From NCBI GenBank assembly GCA_037176705.1, contig CM073891.1, positions 51,214,571 through 51,278,570 of the forward strand: a DNA stretch of 64,000 nt. The letters are read 5' to 3'. The DNA is from Molossus alvarezi. Taxonomy: Eukaryota; Chordata; Mammalia; Chiroptera; Molossidae. The position numbers and the translations under genes were made by a program. A model generated the notes under the pieces. It did no database searches and was not told the origin of the DNA. It saw only the letters and a program-made list of their open reading frames with translations. Positions 58,956-64,000 of this stretch are shown here, one piece after another (position 1 is the first letter of the stretch; each line of letters opens with the position of its first letter).

Positions 58956-60547
58956 TGGTTTTATTTGCAGTTCTCAATGCAAAGACTGAAATTCAGAGGA
59001 TAAGTGTAACTATTTAATAGAATGAAAAAAATCTTGTTAAGAATAGAAATTGAAAAAGGACTTTGAAATAATTTATGAAATCTGTGCATGCTTGAAAGAG
59101 TTGAGGAAAATGTACAAAGCTGTAGACTACAGGATATATATGAAAGCAGACAAGTCCAGGGACTAAGCACGTATCGTTCCATGGATGGACATATGACCGC
59201 ATTCAAAATTAAAAGCTAAGCTGAGAGGAATGTAGACCTCAGAAAAACAAGCTCAGTCCCATCCTCAGAAGCATGTTTTTCAGGTACTGTTTTTATCTCA
59301 AGGAATTCAGTGTTTCTTTTTAATATGAGGAAATTCTGAGTAAGGGTGAGAGGGAGATTTCTAAGAGAAATTATTATTATTTTTCTTCTGTGATTGGATT
59401 ACATGTTTAAATCATTCCAAATTTTAAATTGCAGTTTATAGTTTTTCTTTTTATATAATCATTGTAATTGTTAAATATATATATATTTTACTTAAAATAA
59501 CTTTTCTAAGAACTCTATTCTACCTTTAAAAATAATACAGTTCCCTTTGGATGTTTGTCATTCCCCACAAGAGGCTTTAACAGACATATTTGGGTTTGCA
59601 GCTCAACGCTGTGACTTAGTAGCTGTGCAAATTGGACCAGGTTACTATCCCTCTCTAGACAGTCTCCTTGCTTGTAAACTAGATTTTTGTGACTCTGAGG
59701 TGAGATAATCTTTATGCATAATTAAATTTCTCTAATAGTTCTACTAAAATAAAAAGCAATCTTTAGATACCCATCTGATACGCTAGGGTTTGTTTTATTT
59801 TTATTTTTGAGACAACTGAAACCAAAATATTAAAAATAACAAAATACAAATATCTAGCCTCTATTACATGAAATACTAAGTTTTTTATGAGTCACAGAAA
59901 CATTACACATAAACTCACCCCTAAAATTATATTATAATCTATTAAAATATTATAATATAATTTTAGAGATGATAAGCTAGGTTAAAGTTTCTGGATACTG
60001 ATTTTAGTTAGTGGCATGCTTTCTTATACACTGGAAACTTATCCTGGTGGTAATATCTGGATGTGGTGAGATAAATATGTATAGCTGGAAACCCCTTTAA
60101 CTTCCATTACTAAACCTTTTTGGTTGGACTCCTAGAGAAGCCAAACTTACCCTCGCTGTACCAGACCACAATGTAGTGAAGCTGTGTGGTGCCAATGGAC
60201 CCAGCACATATAGGAAGCAGCTTTTACAGAGAGGATGTTCTTAGGAAGTTATACTAGCTATTTGGGTGTTATTTTGAAAATTCAAGAGAAAGTTTACTAA
60301 ACAGCACCCTAATAATTGCTAAAATTCTTTCCAGTTCTAAAAATTCCATGATTCTATGATTCTGTAATTTAGCCTATAAAAACACTCTCCAAAAACTCAT
60401 ATGAGCCATTCAGGAAATAATACCACAAGGCTTGTCATGTTTATGCTTCTGCCTTTTGGGTGGACCTCTATTTATTTTATAGTTTTCCTCTTTAGGGACC
60501 TAAATAGTAGGGGGAGATATCAAAATATTGTCCTTATTATAATCAGT
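58956..60547. other. Unassigned AT-rich DNA with one MIR fragment
   Basis: At 59590-59720 'gggtttgcagctcaacgctg', 'tgacttagtagctgtgcaaa', 'aggttactatccctctctag' and 'gaggtgagataatctttatg' follow MIR order. Elsewhere nothing is recognised. Confidence 0.5.
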
Positions 60548-60573
60548 TCTCTCTCTCTTTCTCTCTCTCTCTT
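60548..60573 (+). repeat. (CT)n simple repeat
   Basis: CT-rich run of about 26 bp with one 'ttt' interruption. It is not part of a Ves copy. Confidence 0.9.
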
Positions 60574-60805
60574 ATTGCAAGCTTGGAATTCATTTTGTAG
60601 AAAATCATTACATTTATTGTGACTATAGTTTGTGTTGGACAAAGGTCTATAAGTAAAATAAAATACTGGAAACAAAACTTCTAAATACTTTCCAAACATC
60701 ATAAACCATTATTTTCTATTTGATTTTACAGGAATTTTCACAAAGTGTGACCTGAGTTGGATTATTTTTTTTCTGTACATTTGAAAATACAACAAATACA
60801 ATAAA

Positions 60806-60843
60806 GGCTGGTGCAGCTCAGTGGCTGAGCATTGACCCATGTA
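60806..60843 (+). mobile_element. Ves SINE head fragment
   Basis: 'ggctggtgcagctcagtggc' and 'tgagcattgacccatgta' are the first ~38 bases of a type A Ves including the A box. The rest of the element is missing; a mariner MITE begins exactly at its break, with no Ves sequence beyond. Confidence 0.75.
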
Positions 60844-60960
60844 CAGAGGTGTGCAAAAGTAAATTTACAGTTATAAATATGTAAAAGTTCATTCTTGTAA
60901 TTTTTTAACTTGTATTATTTTTAACTTGAACAACTGTAAACCTACTTTTGCCAATATTTG
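60844..60960. mobile_element. Mariner-type MITE (palindromic)
   Basis: The outer 30 bp at each end are inverted repeats, agreeing at about 22 of 30 positions around the shared cores 'gcaaaagta' and 'tttacagtt'. TA dinucleotides at 60842-60843 and 60961-60962 fit Tc1/mariner target duplication. The 'gtgcaaaagta' core is like that of MADE1/Hsmar1-type mariners. Length is 117 bp with no coding capacity. The whole unit could fold as an imperfect hairpin. Confidence 0.78.
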
Positions 60961-61079
60961 TATATATAGTGTATAAAATATGTATATATAATAAAATAAA
61001 ATACAATAAATATAACATATATATATTATACTGCACAAATACATATAGTATATATGTCCATATAAAAAGCAAATTAAGC

Positions 61080-61328
61080 CCTGGCCGGTTTGTCTCAGTG
61101 GTTGGAGCATCGGCCTGCGGTACAGAGAGACCCGGGTTCGGTTCCCGCTAAGGGCACATACCTCGGTTGCAGTTTGTCCCCGGCCCTGGTTGGTCGTGGG
61201 GGTGGCAGCCACTCGATGTATCCCTTCACATCGATGTTTCTCTCTCTCTCTCTTCCTCTCTCTCCCTCCCCCTCTATCTGAACAAAAAATTGAAAAATGT
61301 CCTCGGGTGAGGATAAAAAAAAAAAAAA
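61080..61328 (+). mobile_element. Ves SINE (type B, best preserved)
   Basis: 'ccctggccggtttgtctcag', 'cgggttcggttcccgctaag', 'cacatacctcggttgcagtt', 'tgtccccggccctggttgg', 'cacatcgatgtttctc', a CT run and the 3' end 'cctcgggtgaggat' (61301-61314) before a long A tail. It retains many CpG sites. A perfect 15-bp duplication 'aaaaagcaaattaag' flanks it (61065-61079 and 61329-61343). Probably the youngest Ves in the window. Confidence 0.96.
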
Positions 61329-61344
61329 AAAAAGCAAATTAAGC

Positions 61345-63548
61345 TATAGGGCTTTTTAGCAAATACTTCTTAACATGTTTTGAGAATGATTTTTTCATAT
61401 AAATGTTTTACTTTCAAAAACATAAAATAATGAAATAACTGACAATCATAACCCTGAAATAAACCTATTTTATTTAAGAATTGAGATGTTTCTCCAGCAA
61501 ATTTAAGGTATAATCAACATGATTCACTTTCATATTTTTTTTCATCTTGAGTATAACATTATAGCAATGTTATCAATAGTGCCCAGAGATAAACAAAGAT
61601 GTTTATACATTCTGAGTAATCAAGATTTAAATACATTATTAATAAATATGTAAATATGTAAACATAATACCATTAGATAATAAAAGACAATATGGCATTT
61701 TGATGTGGTTAGGCATTATGAAATTTTATTAATACATCTCTGAAATTCTCAGAAGTGTTGCCTTTGAAATAAGGCATTGTGCACTTTACTAAATATATGG
61801 AGTTTATCTGAATTCTTTTATGAAAGAAAGTGTGATAATTGTAAGAGAAATTTTAAACTATATACCATAGAAAGTAATTGAAAAGCATTGATACTGATCA
61901 GGGTCATTTTTTGTTTGTTTTATGTCAAGTTAAGGTTTTAGTCCAGACTACATTAGATTAGGACCCTGAAAAGTGTAGTAAAGGACATCATTCTATGGCC
62001 TTCATGGCACAAAAGGACTTAATCTTAGCATGCAGAAGGAATACTTCTTCCTTGGGCAGTAGAAATGTGATAAAAACAACAACAACAACAACAACAACAA
62101 AAAACCCACAATGGGCATATGCATCCATCTCTTTCTTTATCATGTAAAAATTTGGATCATTTTTGGTTAGTTTCTCCCCAGTGATGTGGTTACTCATGCA
62201 GAATATGCCCTTTGGACCAAAAAATTTTATTCACTGTGCTTGATATTCCAGAAAGAAATAGGGGATGTCATCCTTCATCTTCTTAGTTGTCAGTAGTAAA
62301 TTTAAAAGTTATATTGGGCTTTCTATTGAATTATGTATCAAAGTGGTTTTCCTGTTCAGTCCAGCAGGAATCTGCTGAGGAGAGGCCACAACAGAATCCC
62401 GGAAATCAATTCGAAGCATTTTGTGTCAAAATTAGTTTCTATCATCCTGAAACATAATTTGCCCAAAAGAGATGACTGGTTAAGACACAGATAAGGAAGC
62501 AGTGGAGAGATGCCTCAGAGGTCTGTTGGCATGGATTTCTTGCTCATAGTCTTGATGTTAATTGGCTGCACCTATCATTAACTAGCCCTCTGTACTTGTC
62601 CTGCTAAATTGAAAATATCTGGAATTTAATGACTAACTTGCCCCATTTCATTATTGGTGACCTGGGTCATTTTCAGAATGTAAAATGTTAATACATATGT
62701 TTCTGATTTATTTACAATTAATTTAGAGAAATATTGCTGTCTTGGAGCAGTTTGGTGTCCAAGAATGCTATAGAAAAAAATAATAAAAGGTCATATATCC
62801 CTTCTCCTTTTGGTTTAAAATTTCTCTATTATCTCCATCCTCTTTCGCCTGGTGTAATTTTAGTAGTCACAAGGACTCTTTTACTTCTCCAGGGAGAGAA
62901 TTCTATAATCTAATCATTTTGTGGTTTCCCTAAAATTTACCTTTTCTGTGGTTTATTCTATATTTAATCAATGACACATTTTATTATTATTTTCTTTATA
63001 CCACTCTAAGTCACTTTTCCTCTTCTACAGGATGCCTAATATTATATTGTTAAGATAAGAATCAGTAACAGTTTTTAATATTTTCTTTGCAACATTTCAA
63101 ACAATTATTTTAGTCTTCAATAAGTGCTATTAAGCTGAAATGTATGATAGGCTATTAAGATTTTGATACAGCTTTAAAATGAGTCTCTGTGAAAGGTAGA
63201 CATGGGGTGACTAAGTATAGGGTTGAGGTGCATTTTTGGATATGCTGTATATAACACAGACAACATTTACATATTAGCCACTCTGATCCATTCTATCATG
63301 TCTACTGAGTCAACTGATGTTAATATTACATGATAATTCTTCATTAATGTATTAAATAAAATAAAACTCTTTTAGACTTTTCTTACAGCACTTGTATTCT
63401 GCCATCACATCATCAGCATTTTATATGCAACTTTATAGCCCTTGTACATGACTTATATCTCCATTTTTAACTTATAACCTTTGTAAAGACAAGACTTTGC
63501 CTTAGCCATATGGATTTTTACTCTTATTTAGAGTTTCCAAAAATCTCT
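61345..63548. other. Unassigned AT-rich DNA
   Basis: Apart from the (AAC)n run, no gene, RNA gene or repeat family is recognised. Confidence 0.5.
62075..62104 (+). repeat. (AAC)n microsatellite
   Basis: About eight 'aac' units followed by A-rich sequence. Confidence 0.95.
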
Positions 63549-63592
63549 GATAGATAAATAGATAGGTACATAGATAGATGATAGATGGAGAG
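63549..63592 (+). repeat. Imperfect (GATA)n microsatellite
   Basis: Interrupted 'gata/taga' units with a 'ggtaca' break, about 44 bp. Confidence 0.9.
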
Positions 63593-63669
63593 ATTGCTAG
63601 AGAGACATTACCTTTTGTCTGTCTTCATAGCAATCTTCTCCAGTAGGGATATAACAGATATTTTTCTTT

Positions 63670-63890
63670 ACCACCTAATAAATATGGGAATTGAGATAAA
63701 AGAGTGGTTAAATAACTTATAGAAAAAATATGACTAGTACATAGCAGAACAAAAATTAACATTAAGCCTTCTGATTCATTATCCAATAATCATTATAATC
63801 ATTATCAACATTTATTAAATGTTTATCACAGGTAGTAAGCTATGTAAAACTTTACATAAACAAAATAGTCTTATTACCTACTCTATTATA
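63670..63890 (-). repeat. MIR-type remnants (one or two pieces)
   Basis: 'gggaattgagataaaagagt' and 'ggttaaataacttatag' recall inverted MIR. From 63795, 'catttattaaatgtttatca', 'aagctatgtaaaactttaca' and 'gtcttattacctactctatt' recall a second inverted MIR 3' end. Strongly diverged. Confidence 0.5.
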
Positions 63891-64000
63891 ATGTTCTCCC
63901 CTTGGTTCATTATCTAGTATAATGACATTATAAAGGCAGAAATACAATAAATATTTCTGTTTGAGTTTTTGTGTACCTCTGTAGCTTTTCTGAGAAGAAA

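Noticed and set aside
61090..61281. Ves A and B boxes as a functional tRNA gene
   Set aside because: The tRNA-like part lacks a full cloverleaf and acceptor stem and is fused to SINE body, A tail and a target-site duplication.
63549..63592. GATA units as a CRISPR-like or regulatory array
   Set aside because: It is an ordinary interrupted tetranucleotide microsatellite with no spacers.

Overview
This is AT-rich, gene-poor vertebrate DNA made almost entirely of interspersed repeats. The best clue to the host is about 20 copies of a tRNA-derived SINE. It has Pol III A and B boxes, a central 'atcgatgtttct' block, a CT-rich 3' region and an A-rich tail, which is the Ves family of bats. Young and old LINE-1, a half-LINE-1 (HAL1), hAT and mariner DNA elements and worn MIR and L2 remnants complete the picture. 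I infer a yangochiropteran (microbat) genome. I saw no Helitron or piggyBac ends, which argues weakly against a Myotis-like species. I found no cellular gene exon, rRNA, tRNA gene, CRISPR array or CpG island. The long open frames are transposon coding fragments or chance.

Layout. 1-3 kb: L2, Ves and MIR pieces. 3.15-6.1 kb: a near-complete hAT transposon whose minus-strand transposase (BED-type finger, catalytic-region blocks, hAT dimerisation domain) is broken and carries two Ves insertions. 6-25 kb: mostly unassigned old DNA with Ves, MIR and L2 copies, a probable solo retroviral LTR (11.1-12.0 kb) and a small non-autonomous hAT (16.1 kb). 25-37 kb is the LINE-1 zone: an internally deleted L1 joining the 5' UTR to the 3' end (25.6-26.4 kb), ancient L1 debris, a near-full-length minus-strand L1 (28.9-35.4 kb) broken by a Ves and by a 200-bp opposite-strand L1 3' end, then another ancient L1 and a second non-autonomous hAT. 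37-48 kb: a Ves-rich stretch with a 5'-truncated L1 at 45.2 kb. 48.5-49.7 kb: a second truncated L1 in the opposite orientation. 52.96-55.66 kb: a full-length HAL1 with a 15-bp target-site duplication. 55.7-64 kb: old DNA with MIR and L2, a palindromic mariner MITE and one well-preserved Ves.

How the parts relate. L1 supplies the reverse transcriptase that copies Ves and HAL1. This shows as A-rich tails and 7-19-bp target-site duplications on nearly every copy, and as HAL1's 3' UTR and ORF1 being recognisably L1-like. The DNA transposons form a separate cut-and-paste layer with 8-bp (hAT) or TA (mariner) duplications. No undescribed functional system stands out. The most informative items are the intact-length HAL1, the internally deleted L1, the nested L1 and the tRNA-head-only Ves copy.
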